Numbered from the stretch's first letter, positions 1-7,026 are shown. The stretch: 14,480 nucleotides of DNA from Chitinophagaceae bacterium UBA5175 (GCA_002413325.1 DHWT01000129.1:1-14480), one strand, 5' to 3'. The notes: generated from the letters alone by a model not told the origin. A program made the numbers and translations.

Positions 1-246
1 GGTTATGGTGCCATTAAGATGAACCTCGATACCGATCTGCAATGGGCCTTCTGGGAAGGGGTTCAGAAATATTACAAGAAAAATGAAGCCTATCTCCAGG
101 GCCAGCTTGGCAATCCGGAAGGCGCGGACAAACCGAATAAAAAATATTATGATCCCCGCGTTTGGCTCCGTAAGGGAGAAGAAAGTTTTATCAGCCGCTT
201 ACAAACCGCTTTTGAAGATCTGAATTGCATTAATCGCAATTCTTAA
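1..246 (+). CDS. fbaA: Class II fructose-bisphosphate aldolase, C-terminal part (5' end outside window)
   Basis: The last 81 codons of a zinc-dependent class II aldolase, which cleaves fructose 1,6-bisphosphate to dihydroxyacetone phosphate and glyceraldehyde 3-phosphate in glycolysis and runs backwards in gluconeogenesis. The frame is open from base 1 (reading GYGAIKMNLDTDLQWAFWEG) to a TAA at 244-246. The visible part matches the C-terminus of the E. coli FbaA type closely: the MN-DTD-QWA-WEG block, the NEAYLQGQLGNP segment and the NKKYYDPRVWLR block. The catalytic and zinc-binding residues lie upstream and are not visible. A 7-bp inverted repeat (222-228 with 236-242) covers the stop region but lacks a good T-run, so termination there is doubtful. 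Identification is firm; completeness cannot be judged. Confidence 0.93.
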   Translation, partial: GYGAIKMNLDTDLQWAFWEGVQKYYKKNEAYLQGQLGNPEGADKPNKKYYDPRVWLRKGEESFISRLQTAFEDLNCINRNS

Positions 247-434
247 GTCTTTATTATGACCAAGGCCTGATGTATAAAGCCATAGCACGTTCCGTTTATG
301 ACGGATCAATTATAGTATATAGTTTAAACATCTGCGATTCGAAAGAACCGATCCGCGATGTATTGCCAATATCCGGTTTTAAACCATTTAGCATCCACTA
401 TTAACCGTACAAAAAGCTTTAGGCTTCTGGTGTT

Positions 435-451
435 AGGCGTTACGCCTTTTT
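435..451 (+). terminator. Short terminator-like hairpin just before the metalloprotease start
   Basis: AGGCG (435-439), loop TTA, CGCCT (443-447), running into five Ts (447-451). The stem is only 5 bp. It lies about 190 bases after the aldolase stop and 15 bases before the metalloprotease ATG. It could be the late terminator of the aldolase transcript or a structure in the metalloprotease leader. The rest of the 247-466 gap has no clear gene and no TAnnTTTG element on the plus strand; a palindrome, GGTTTTAAACC, sits at 375-385. Confidence 0.4.
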
Positions 452-466
452 ATCTATATTCATCTG

Positions 467-3010
467 ATGAAATCACTCTGGTGCCTGTCCATATGCCTGG
501 CATATACCTGTTTTTGTTTTGCCCAGCAACCACCGGCTAACAATCCGGCAAACAAAAAACCTGCAACTCCTGTTACCCCGGTCATCCCGGCTTCGCTAAA
601 AAACAGTCCAAAGCCGTATAAGGATGTTATCACCGATAAAGCGGTAACGCAAAAAGGACTGTTCACGGTTCATAAAGTGGATGAAAGATGGTATTTCGAA
701 ATACCGGATTCCCTTTTCAACCGCGAAATACTGGCTATTACCCGTTTTGTCAAATCCCCTGCAGGCAGCCGTTCTTATGGCGGGGAGAAAGTAAATGAAC
801 AGACCATTCGCTGGGAAAAAGGTCCGACAGATAATGTTTTCCTGCGCGTAATAACCATAGTCAGCGTGGCGCCCGATTCGTCCCAGCCCATTGCACAGGC
901 TGTCAGGAATTCAAACGTGGAACCCATCGCAGCCGCATTTGATATCAAAGCATTTGGAAAGGATTCGGCCAGTGTGGTAATTGATGTGACTGACTTTTTC
1001 AAAGGGGATAACCAACCAGTCAGTCTGAGCCCGGACCTGAAGAGAAGATATGCACTCGGTGGCATAGCTGCCGACAGGTCCTTTATATCCTATATACACA
1101 GTTATCCGCTCAATACAGAAGTGCGGACCGTAAAGACGTTCAGCTCTTCGTCCGCTCCTGCCGCCAGCCCTTTCGGATCTTTAACCAGCCTGCCAGCCGC
1201 AGAAGCGGCAGGCGCCGTTACCATGGAACTAAATAATTCTTTCATCATGCTACCGGCGATCCCTATGCGCAAAAGGTTGTCCGACCCCCGGGTGGGTTAT
1301 TTTGCCAGTGATTATTCGGTCTACAACGATACCCAGCAGAAAGTGGAAACCAGCACGTTTATCCATCGCTGGCGCCTCGAGCCAAGGGAGGAAGACATGG
1401 CAAACTGGAAAAAAGGAATACCGGTTGAACCTAAAAAACCCATCGTTTTTTATATCGATCCCGCAACCCCCAGGAAATGGAGGCCCTACCTGATCGCCGG
1501 AATCAACGACTGGCAGCCGGTTTTTGAAAAAGCCGGATTTAAAAATGCCATCATGGGAAAAGAGTGGCCTGAAAACGACAGTACGATGAACCTGGAAGAC
1601 GCCCGGTTTTCCATGATACGTTACTTCGCTTCTGATATAGAAAATGCATACGGACCCAATGAAGCAGATCCCCGTACCGGGGAGATCCTGACAAGCAATA
1701 TTGGCTGGTATCACAATGTAATGAAGCTTTTGCACGACTGGTACATGATCCAGGCAGGCGCCGTGGATGCCCGGGCGCGTAAAATGGTTTTTGATGACAG
1801 CCTGATGGGAACCCTGATTCGGTTTGTTTCATCACATGAAATCGGCCATACCCTGGGACTTCGCCATAATATGGGAAGCAGCAGCCAGACCCCGGTGGAA
1901 AAACTCAGGGACAAGGCCTGGGTGGAAGCCAACGGACATACTGCCTCCATTATGGATTATGCCCGGTTTAATTATGTGGCTCAACCGGAAGACCGGATCG
2001 GGCCCAAAGGATTGTATCCCCGTATCGGGCCCTACGATTACTGGGCCATCCAATGGGGATACAAAGGGATACCAGGTACCCAATCAGCTGAAGAAGATAA
2101 AAAAATACTGAACCTTTGGACTATTGACAGCCTCAAATCAAATCCCAGATTATGGTTTGGCGGAGAAGGACAGAATTTTGACCCAAGATCACAAACAGAA
2201 GACCTCAGCAATAACGCTGTAAAAGCAAGTGAATACGGAATACGCAACCTGAAAAAGATTATCCTGCTCCTCCCCCAATGGACGAAGGAAGAAGCAGACA
2301 CTTATAACAACCTGCAGGATATGTATTCCCAGCTGATCGGACAATTCAGCCGTTATATGAACCATGTTTCCAAAAATGTGGGGGGGATTTATGAAACTTT
2401 CAAAAGTGTGGAACAACCCGGGGACGTATACGAACCCACACCAAAACCCATACAGGAACAGGCAGTGGCTTTTCTTCAGAATCAATTATTTGAAACACCT
2501 TACTGGCTGCTCAATAATAATATTCTCAATAAGATCAGCAGTCCTTCTTCATCTGAAATGATCGCCAATACACAGAGCAGTATCCTGATTTCTCTTTTAT
2601 CTACTTCCCGGTTATTCAGGATGGAAACCATGTCGGAACGTTTTGGAACATCTTTTGTATATGGACCGGACAACCTGGTAACTGACCTGGAAAAAGGGCT
2701 TTGGAAAGAACTTGCCAGCAGGAAAGCCATCGACCCGTTCAGAAGAAACCTGCAGAAACAATACGTGGATATCATGATTTCCCTGTTGAATCCCGTCCAG
2801 CCGGTTATTCCGGCCGGTTTGCCCCGGACATTGGTGCTCTTTTTCGGTGCAGATATCAAAAACACGGATATCCCTTCCATCGCACGTGGTCACTTAAGTG
2901 TATTGCGTAACCGGATATTGACTTCAGCCCATGCTTCAACGGATAAACTGAGCAGATACCATTTACTGGATATAGCCGAAAGAATCAGGCAGGCGTTGAA
3001 CCCGAAATAA
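467..3010 (+). CDS. Secreted zinc-dependent metalloprotease, DUF5117/DUF5118/DUF4953 type
   Basis: An 847-residue exported protein of a metzincin-like family common in Bacteroidota and usually annotated as a zinc-dependent metalloprotease. A signal peptide covers about residues 1-19 (hydrophobic core ending CFAQ) and is followed by a low-complexity Pro/Asn/Lys linker to about residue 45. The N-terminal half corresponds to the DUF5118/DUF5117 region. The catalytic motif is HEIGHTLGLRH, with zinc ligands H457, H461 and H467 and general base E458. A Met-turn follows in SIMDYA (M496), the metzincin arrangement. The C-terminal ~300 residues have no recognised catalytic motif. It presumably acts in the periplasm or at the cell surface; its substrate is unknown. 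The ATG at 467 places the signal peptide correctly. No convincing promoter is visible upstream. Its TAA at 3008-3010 directly abuts the convergent gene that follows. Confidence 0.92.
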   Translation: MKSLWCLSICLAYTCFCFAQQPPANNPANKKPATPVTPVIPASLKNSPKPYKDVITDKAVTQKGLFTVHKVDERWYFEIPDSLFNREILAITRFVKSPAGSRSYGGEKVNEQTIRWEKGPTDNVFLRVITIVSVAPDSSQPIAQAVRNSNVEPIAAAFDIKAFGKDSASVVIDVTDFFKGDNQPVSLSPDLKRRYALGGIAADRSFISYIHSYPLNTEVRTVKTFSSSSAPAASPFGSLTSLPAAEAAGAVTMELNNSFIMLPAIPMRKRLSDPRVGYFASDYSVYNDTQQKVETSTFIHRWRLEPREEDMANWKKGIPVEPKKPIVFYIDPATPRKWRPYLIAGINDWQPVFEKAGFKNAIMGKEWPENDSTMNLEDARFSMIRYFASDIENAYGPNEADPRTGEILTSNIGWYHNVMKLLHDWYMIQAGAVDARARKMVFDDSLMGTLIRFVSSHEIGHTLGLRHNMGSSSQTPVEKLRDKAWVEANGHTASIMDYARFNYVAQPEDRIGPKGLYPRIGPYDYWAIQWGYKGIPGTQSAEEDKKILNLWTIDSLKSNPRLWFGGEGQNFDPRSQTEDLSNNAVKASEYGIRNLKKIILLLPQWTKEEADTYNNLQDMYSQLIGQFSRYMNHVSKNVGGIYETFKSVEQPGDVYEPTPKPIQEQAVAFLQNQLFETPYWLLNNNILNKISSPSSSEMIANTQSSILISLLSTSRLFRMETMSERFGTSFVYGPDNLVTDLEKGLWKELASRKAIDPFRRNLQKQYVDIMISLLNPVQPVIPAGLPRTLVLFFGADIKNTDIPSIARGHLSVLRNRILTSAHASTDKLSRYHLLDIAERIRQALNPK

Positions 3011-3160
3011 TCAGGGCTGATCTTGTTCTTTTATAGTAGGCCTTGGCCCAAGGGGTTTGTGGTTGGTCACGGTTTCATACATACAGCCTCCCATCAGTCC
3101 GACCAGTACCAGGGTGAAGAAAATCAACCACATTTTTTCGGTCCGGGATAGTTTTTGCAT
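3011..3160 (-). CDS. Small membrane protein, 49 residues, function unknown
   Basis: The frame remains open up to an ATG at 3232, but the ATG at 3160 is the better start: it gives MQKLSRTEK followed by one hydrophobic segment (about residues 10-29, WLIFFTLVLVGLMGGC) and a polar, proline-containing tail. A TTG/TAttTTTG promoter lies only 16 bases upstream of this ATG, which excludes the longer form. The Cys at the end of the hydrophobic segment follows MGG, a poor lipobox, so an inner-membrane anchor is more likely than a lipoprotein, though a lipoprotein is not excluded. Its stop codon touches the stop of the convergent metalloprotease gene with no base between. I do not recognise a family. 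The promoter and compositional pattern support a real gene. Confidence 0.65.
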   Translation of the reverse strand: MQKLSRTEKMWLIFFTLVLVGLMGGCMYETVTNHKPLGPRPTIKEQDQP

Positions 3161-3176
3161 GATGATTGCTAAGCTA

Positions 3177-3207
3177 CAAAAATAATTAAGGTTAATGGCT
3201 AAGGCAA
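3177..3207 (-). promoter_or_regulatory. Bacteroidota-type promoter of the small membrane protein
   Basis: On the minus strand, TTG (3207-3205), 20 bases, then TATTTTTG (3184-3177), a full match to TAnnTTTG with the expected spacing. The start of transcription would fall near 3170, giving a leader of about ten bases before the ATG at 3160. Confidence 0.6.
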
Positions 3208-3246
3208 TTTCTAAAGCATATTCCATTAACACGGATACCGCCTGTA

Positions 3247-4890
3247 TTACCTGCTTAGTAAATCAACGATAGGTGTTCCGATATTTCCACTGGGCGGCTG
3301 TATATGTAATAGCGTAGCCAGGGTAGGTGCGATATCCGTCATCTGGACCCGGTTCGCCGTAGCGCCTGGTTGAATATCCCAGCCCATAAAAATGAGCGGG
3401 ATATGGGTGTCATAGGGATTCCAGGTTCCATGGGTTGTTCCGGTCTGTGCATAACGCTCCAGCCAGCCTGGCTGAAAAATCACCTGGACCTGACCGCTTC
3501 GCTTATAATTATACCCATTGACGATCATGGTGCGGATGGGTTCCGGAATCGCTGCCTCACGTACGTGATCCATATCTACCGCATAACTGACCCCGGGTTG
3601 CTTTTTCAGGTAATCGACCACCAGTTTTTTTATACCCTCCAGGTCTGCATTGGCAGCTGCAATCTTATCCAGATCGAAATTGATCTGGTAATTGCCGGCG
3701 GAGCGTATGGCTTTGGATAGGCCGTATTTCTGTGCGATCAGCTGATCCAGGTTTGACAAAATATCCGTTGCAGAATAAAAATCAGCTGGCATCCGGTTTT
3801 CCTGCGAATAGTTCACGGCATGTGCCGCACCATGATCAGCCGTCAGAAATACCACATACTGCCCCCTCCCTATTTTAGCATCGAGGGCAGATAAAAATGA
3901 CGCCAGGTCCAGATCCAGCCGCAGGTAGGTATCTTCGATCTCTATTGAATTCGGTCCGAATACATGGCCCACATAATCAGTAGACGCACAATTGATGGCC
4001 AGAAAATCAGTGGCCGGCCCCATCCCCAGCTGATAGGCGTCCAGGATCAATTTCGCGAAATTCAGTGTTAATGTATTTCCAAATGGGGTGGTACGGAATG
4101 ATTCATGATTTTTCGCATACGCCGCATTGATATGATGCGGGAAAACAGGCGATACTTCACCCGGAAGTCTTCCTTCATAGTACCTGTTATCCGAGTCACT
4201 TTCAACATAGGTGCTGATGGGATATAACGTGTTCCAGTTGCCTGCCAGAAATTGTTCAATTGGTTTACTCTTATTAAAATCTTCCACTTTCTGCGGCAGC
4301 TTATTCATGTAATAGGTACTACTGATAAAATTTCCGCTCGAATCGTCCATCCAGTACGCAGCGTTCGCCGTATGGCCGGCCGGAAGAATGGCGGCCCGGT
4401 CTTTTAATGAAACGCCAACGACGCGCGACTGGTAATTGGTTGCCATACGCAGTTCATCCGTAATGGTTGTGACCAGCAGATTGCGAGGCGACATTTTTCC
4501 CTCTGGCGAAGCACTGACCCCGACCGCCTTTACCGTACTGTCGTCGGTACAATAAACCCGGGCACCCGTTAACTGATCCGTCCAGTCGTTACCCGCAATA
4601 CCTGTAATGGAAGGCACAGAGCCGGAATAAATACAGGTATGGCCAACCGCAGTAGAAGAAGGCAGATAATTGATGTAGGTATTCTCACAGGAAAATCCCT
4701 GTTTCAATAACCTTTTAAATCCCCCCTCGCTATACCGGTCATAATAGCGATACAGGTAGTCCCAGCGCATCTGATCAACCACGATACCCACGACCAGCCT
4801 GGGTCTTACCAAAAATCCGCCTGTAGCCTGGGCCCGTATTTGACCTAAATGGAAAAAAATTAAACCAAGTAAAAAAAAGGACTTGCGCAT
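3247..4890 (-). CDS. pafA: PafA-type alkaline phosphatase (phosphate-irrepressible family)
   Basis: A 547-residue secreted phosphomonoesterase that releases inorganic phosphate from organic phosphate esters in the periplasm. A signal peptide covers residues 1-20 (MRKSFFLLGLIFF...IRA). Residues known in Elizabethkingia PafA appear in order with almost the same numbering: metal ligand D39, nucleophile T80 in SSTAVGHT, N101 in GNDW, the K163-x-R165 pair in SLKDR, D305 and H309 in STDYVGH, D352-H353 in TADHG, and H487 in THGTWNP. The Lys-x-Arg pair separates PafA monoesterases from NPP-type diesterases. The frame extends to an ATG at 4923, but the start at 4890 puts the signal peptide at the N-terminus and lies downstream of the TACCTTTG element. 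It is divergent from the oxoamine synthase. The PafA family is often expressed regardless of phosphate supply; no Pho-box-like site is recognised here. Confidence 0.9.
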   Translation of the reverse strand: MRKSFFLLGLIFFHLGQIRAQATGGFLVRPRLVVGIVVDQMRWDYLYRYYDRYSEGGFKRLLKQGFSCENTYINYLPSSTAVGHTCIYSGSVPSITGIAGNDWTDQLTGARVYCTDDSTVKAVGVSASPEGKMSPRNLLVTTITDELRMATNYQSRVVGVSLKDRAAILPAGHTANAAYWMDDSSGNFISSTYYMNKLPQKVEDFNKSKPIEQFLAGNWNTLYPISTYVESDSDNRYYEGRLPGEVSPVFPHHINAAYAKNHESFRTTPFGNTLTLNFAKLILDAYQLGMGPATDFLAINCASTDYVGHVFGPNSIEIEDTYLRLDLDLASFLSALDAKIGRGQYVVFLTADHGAAHAVNYSQENRMPADFYSATDILSNLDQLIAQKYGLSKAIRSAGNYQINFDLDKIAAANADLEGIKKLVVDYLKKQPGVSYAVDMDHVREAAIPEPIRTMIVNGYNYKRSGQVQVIFQPGWLERYAQTGTTHGTWNPYDTHIPLIFMGWDIQPGATANRVQMTDIAPTLATLLHIQPPSGNIGTPIVDLLSR

Positions 4891-4908
4891 GTTACAAAGA
4901 AATTTGAA

Positions 4909-4916
4909 CAAAGGTA
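4909..4916 (-). promoter_or_regulatory. -7 element of the pafA promoter
   Basis: The minus strand reads TACCTTTG, a full TAnnTTTG match, 18 bases before the ATG at 4890. No TTG is found at the usual 19-21 base distance; the nearest upstream is 27 bases away, so the promoter may need an activator. The site lies four bases from the inverted repeat at 4920-4950. Confidence 0.45.
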
Positions 4917-4919
4917 TCA

Positions 4920-4950
4920 GCATTTGCGGCTTGTCTGGTTGCGCAAATGC
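4920..4950. promoter_or_regulatory. Operator-like inverted repeat between divergent promoters
   Basis: GCATTTGCG (4920-4928) and CGCAAATGC (4942-4950) form a perfect 9-bp inverted repeat with a 13-base centre, so the half-sites are offset by 22 bp, about two helical turns. An 8-bp palindrome, TTGCGCAA (4939-4946), overlaps the right arm. The repeat covers the -33 TTG of the plus-strand promoter and lies just upstream of the pafA -7 element, where one dimeric regulator could act on both genes. The regulator is unknown and no regulator gene is adjacent. Confidence 0.45.
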
Positions 4951-4960
4951 ATTATTTTTG
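4931..4960 (+). promoter_or_regulatory. Bacteroidota-type promoter of the oxoamine synthase gene
   Basis: TTG (4931-4933), 19 bases, then TATTTTTG (4953-4960): both elements and the spacing match the phylum's consensus. The ATG at 4991 lies 30 bases after the -7 element, giving a leader of roughly 20-25 bases. This supports the ATG at 4991 over the in-frame ATG at 4883, which lies upstream of the promoter. Confidence 0.6.
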
Positions 4961-4990
4961 CATCAATTTTTAACCATCGCATCAAAATTT

Positions 4991-6247
4991 ATGGCAGATA
5001 TTTTTGAAAAACTCACCAGGCACCAGGGACCTATCGGACAGCATCGTGAAAGAGCCCACGGTTATTTTGCATTTCCAAAACTGGAAGGCGAAATCGGCAG
5101 CCGGATGAAATTCCGCGGAAAGGAAATGATCGTGTGGAGCCTGAATAACTACCTGGGGCTGGCAAATCATCCGGAAGTAAGAAAAACAGACGCGGAAGGA
5201 GCGGCGGCATACGGACTTGCTTCTCCCATGGGTGCCCGGATGATGAGCGGGAACAGCAATCAGCATGAACAACTGGAAAAAGAACTTTCTGATTTTGTAG
5301 GCAAGGAAGATACCGCGCTGCTCAATTACGGTTACCAGGGAATGGTGAGTATTATTGATGTATTGTGCGAAAGGCACGATGTGATCGTATATGATGCAGA
5401 GTGTCATGCCTGTATCATTGATGGTCTCCGTTTGCATGCGGGTCATCGTTATGTGTTCAAGCATAACGACCTCGCCGATTTCGAAAAACAGGTTCAGCGT
5501 GCCAATGCCCTGATTGAAAAACAAGGCAGCGGCGGTGTGCTGGTGATTACTGAAGGGGTTTTCGGCATGGCCGGCGACCAGGGAAAACTAAAGGACATCG
5601 CGGCATTAAAATCCAAATATAAGTTCCGCCTGCTGGTGGATGACGCACATGGTTTTGGAACACTTGGAAAAACGGGAGCCGGCGCGGGAGAAGAGCAGGG
5701 TGTGCAGGATGATATCGACTTGTATTTTTCCACTTTCGCCAAGTCCATGGCTTCGATTGGTGCGTTTGTATCGGGTGAAAAACAGATCGTGGATTATATC
5801 CGTTATAATATCAGAAGCCAGATATTTGCGAAGAGTTTACCAATGGCCCTCGTGCTCGGTAATCTTAAAAGGCTGGAACTGTTAAGAACCAATCCGGCTT
5901 TAAAAGAAAAACTCTGGACCAATGCCGAAAAACTCCAGGCAGGGCTCAGGAAAAAAGGATTTGATATCGGTAAAACGGATTCCGTGGTCACACCGATCTA
6001 TATGAAAGGGGATGTGCCGGAAGCAACAGCCATGGTTATGGATCTCCGTGAAAACTATGGTATTTTCTGTTCCATTGTGGTATATCCGGTTATTCCGAAA
6101 GGACATATCATTTACCGGCTGATACCGACGGCTGTTCATACCGATGCGGATATAGAAGCCACACTGGCCGCTTTTGAAGCCACTAAAAAGAAGCTGGATC
6201 TGGGTGATTACAAAGTAGAAGCCATCCCAGATATGGCTGAAGCTTAA
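4991..6247 (+). CDS. PLP-dependent alpha-oxoamine synthase family enzyme (KBL/AONS/SPT-like)
   Basis: A 418-residue fold-type I PLP enzyme of the family that condenses an amino acid with an acyl-CoA and releases CO2: glycine C-acetyltransferase, 8-amino-7-oxononanoate synthase, serine palmitoyltransferase. Visible landmarks are SLNNYLGLANHP near residue 55, the GARMMSGN loop, H139 in ECHACIIDG (ring stacking on PLP), D217 and H220 in VDDAHGFG (PLP N1 and O3 contacts), and the Schiff-base lysine K251 in STFAKSMA. Length is normal for the family. Substrate is not decided: members of this subgroup are annotated variously, and no bio genes or tdh lie beside it. Sphingolipid synthesis is plausible in Bacteroidota, but the SQIFAKSLPM segment differs from the SPT sequences I know in this phylum. 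A clear terminator follows, so it is probably transcribed alone. Confidence 0.88.
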   Translation: MADIFEKLTRHQGPIGQHRERAHGYFAFPKLEGEIGSRMKFRGKEMIVWSLNNYLGLANHPEVRKTDAEGAAAYGLASPMGARMMSGNSNQHEQLEKELSDFVGKEDTALLNYGYQGMVSIIDVLCERHDVIVYDAECHACIIDGLRLHAGHRYVFKHNDLADFEKQVQRANALIEKQGSGGVLVITEGVFGMAGDQGKLKDIAALKSKYKFRLLVDDAHGFGTLGKTGAGAGEEQGVQDDIDLYFSTFAKSMASIGAFVSGEKQIVDYIRYNIRSQIFAKSLPMALVLGNLKRLELLRTNPALKEKLWTNAEKLQAGLRKKGFDIGKTDSVVTPIYMKGDVPEATAMVMDLRENYGIFCSIVVYPVIPKGHIIYRLIPTAVHTDADIEATLAAFEATKKKLDLGDYKVEAIPDMAEA

Positions 6248-6267
6248 TGAGTTACGAAAATATTCCG

Positions 6268-6296
6268 GCAGGTTTGACATAAAAACCTGCTTTTTT
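6268..6296 (+). terminator. Rho-independent terminator after the oxoamine synthase
   Basis: GCAGGTTT (6268-6275), a 7-base loop, AAACCTGC (6283-6290) and six Ts (6291-6296): an 8-bp perfect stem 20 bases after the stop codon. With four As before the right arm it may also work weakly in the other direction. Confidence 0.85.
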
Positions 6297-6348
6297 CGTT
6301 TTATAGGGCATGCAGAGATATCTATGACCCCATTAGTTCCTTTACCGG

Positions 6349-6798
6349 ATGTTCCTGCGAAAAACCATATTGCCCCTGCTTGTCATGATGGCCTGCCATT
6401 GTTACGGAAATGAAATCATCACATCCAGGGATTCGGGTACGGTGATCATTACCCTCCAGAACGCGGCGGATAAACTCTCTAAAATTGATTCTGTTTTTGT
6501 AATATTTGACCGTTTTGATCTGCGCGGAGCGGGTGTCGTAAAAAAAGTTTTTTATCCGGATACAGAAAATAAGGTTCAGGTCAGCTTGCCCAAAGGGAAA
6601 TATTATATCAGTATTTACTGCCTGGGTATTTATAATAAGGAAAGTTTTGACCGGGTAATAAAGGCAGCAGACCATAAAACAAGTAATATTTTCCTGCGAT
6701 TGCAGGTATCAGCTCTATATAAACAGGGCCTTGCCCGGATTCCTGCCGACCATTTTGATCCCTCCCATCTGGCCATACTCAACTTTGGCAATAAGTAA
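6349..6798 (+). CDS. Small secreted protein of unknown function, 149 residues
   Basis: No family recognised. The first ~20 residues look like a signal peptide (MFLRKTILPLLVMMACHCYG), so the mature protein of about 130 residues is expected outside the inner membrane. The cysteines at 16 and 18 are within this segment, but the lipobox fit is poor. The mature part alternates hydrophobic and polar residues, as in a beta-sandwich: IITLQN, SVFVIFDRF, GVVKKVFYP and the segment KVQVSLPKGKYYISIYC, whose glycine/lysine turn resembles transthyretin-like or carboxypeptidase-regulatory-like repeats. It ends in LAILNFGNK. It follows the synthase terminator by 52 bases, so it needs its own promoter, but none matching TAnnTTTG is seen. 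The export signal and intact length favour a real gene. Confidence 0.65.
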   Translation: MFLRKTILPLLVMMACHCYGNEIITSRDSGTVIITLQNAADKLSKIDSVFVIFDRFDLRGAGVVKKVFYPDTENKVQVSLPKGKYYISIYCLGIYNKESFDRVIKAADHKTSNIFLRLQVSALYKQGLARIPADHFDPSHLAILNFGNK

Positions 6799-6829
6799 AC
6801 GATCCATTCCGGCCTCAAAGAGTACCTAT

Positions 6830-6857
6830 AAAAAAAGCCTCCTTGTTGAAGGGAGGC
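6830..6857 (-). terminator. Minus-strand rho-independent terminator
   Basis: GCCTCC (6837-6842) pairs with GGAGGC (6852-6857), and the inner TT/AA can pair around a GTTG loop with one bulged base. Seven As on the plus strand (6830-6836) become a T7 tail on the minus strand. On the plus strand the hairpin is followed by CGCACTAATC, not Ts, so it terminates leftward transcripts. No annotated minus-strand gene lies upstream of it. Confidence 0.6.
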
Positions 6858-6899
6858 CGCACTAATCAAATACCATTAACCATTAAACCTTATCCTATG
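6830..6899 (-). ncRNA. Candidate small RNA of about 70 nt
   Basis: Inferred from architecture alone. A perfect minus-strand TATATTTG element (6913-6906) would start transcription near 6899, and the T7 hairpin terminator at 6857-6830 would end it. The transcript in between contains no useful reading frame. Its 5' part carries AGGATAAGG and a tandem TTAATGG repeat (plus-strand CCATTAA at 6873-6879 and 6880-6886), likely single-stranded; the 3' end is the GC-rich hairpin with a U tail, the usual shape of an independent bacterial small RNA. No -33 TTG is present at the expected distance. I recognise no Rfam family. Alternatively the sequence could be a plus-strand leader element for ubiX. Confidence 0.42.
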
Positions 6900-6905
6900 A
6901 AAAGT

Positions 6906-6913
6906 CAAATATA
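6906..6913 (-). promoter_or_regulatory. -7 promoter element facing left, upstream of the candidate small RNA
   Basis: The minus strand reads TATATTTG, a full TAnnTTTG match in AT-rich surroundings, with no TTG at 19-21 bases upstream. In AT-rich DNA a chance match is possible. Its support comes from the minus-strand terminator about 50 bases downstream. Confidence 0.4.
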
Positions 6914-6972
6914 AAATATTTGAATAATCTACTGTGTTACACCACTGAATTATTTTTTTAAACGTAATTTAC

Positions 6973-7005
6973 TTGATACAAATCAATATCAAATCATCTA
7001 TTTTG
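6973..7005 (+). promoter_or_regulatory. Weak promoter-like sequence before ubiX
   Basis: TTG (6973-6975), 23 bases, then TATTTTG (6999-7005), one base shorter than TAnnTTTG and with a wider gap than usual. It lies 21 bases before the ubiX ATG. This is the best plus-strand candidate in the AT-rich gap, but a weak one. Confidence 0.25.
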
Positions 7006-7026
7006 TAAATTCCAGAAAATCGGGCC

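Noticed and set aside
222..242. GAATTGC/GCAATTC inverted repeat at the aldolase stop as its terminator
   Set aside because: The stem is AT-rich, with a 7-base loop, and the following TTAAGTCTTTATT is not a proper T-run. It is mentioned only within the aldolase entry.
1250..1735. A 161-codon minus-strand open frame inside the metalloprotease gene, and similar long antisense frames over the synthase, ftsK and gcdH genes
   Set aside because: They lie opposite strongly conserved coding sequence, show no recognisable domains and have low-complexity translations typical of shadow frames.
3041..3053. CCTTGGCCCAAGG palindrome considered as a terminator for the convergent metalloprotease and small-protein genes
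   Set aside because: No T-run follows on either strand, and it lies inside the small protein's coding sequence.
6897..6914. A 5-codon plus-strand frame (MKSQI) beginning ATGAAAAG, downstream of the 6837-6857 hairpin
   Set aside because: Far too short to claim as a gene, and its bases overlap the inferred start region and -7 element of the leftward candidate RNA. A leader peptide for ubiX is possible but unsupported.
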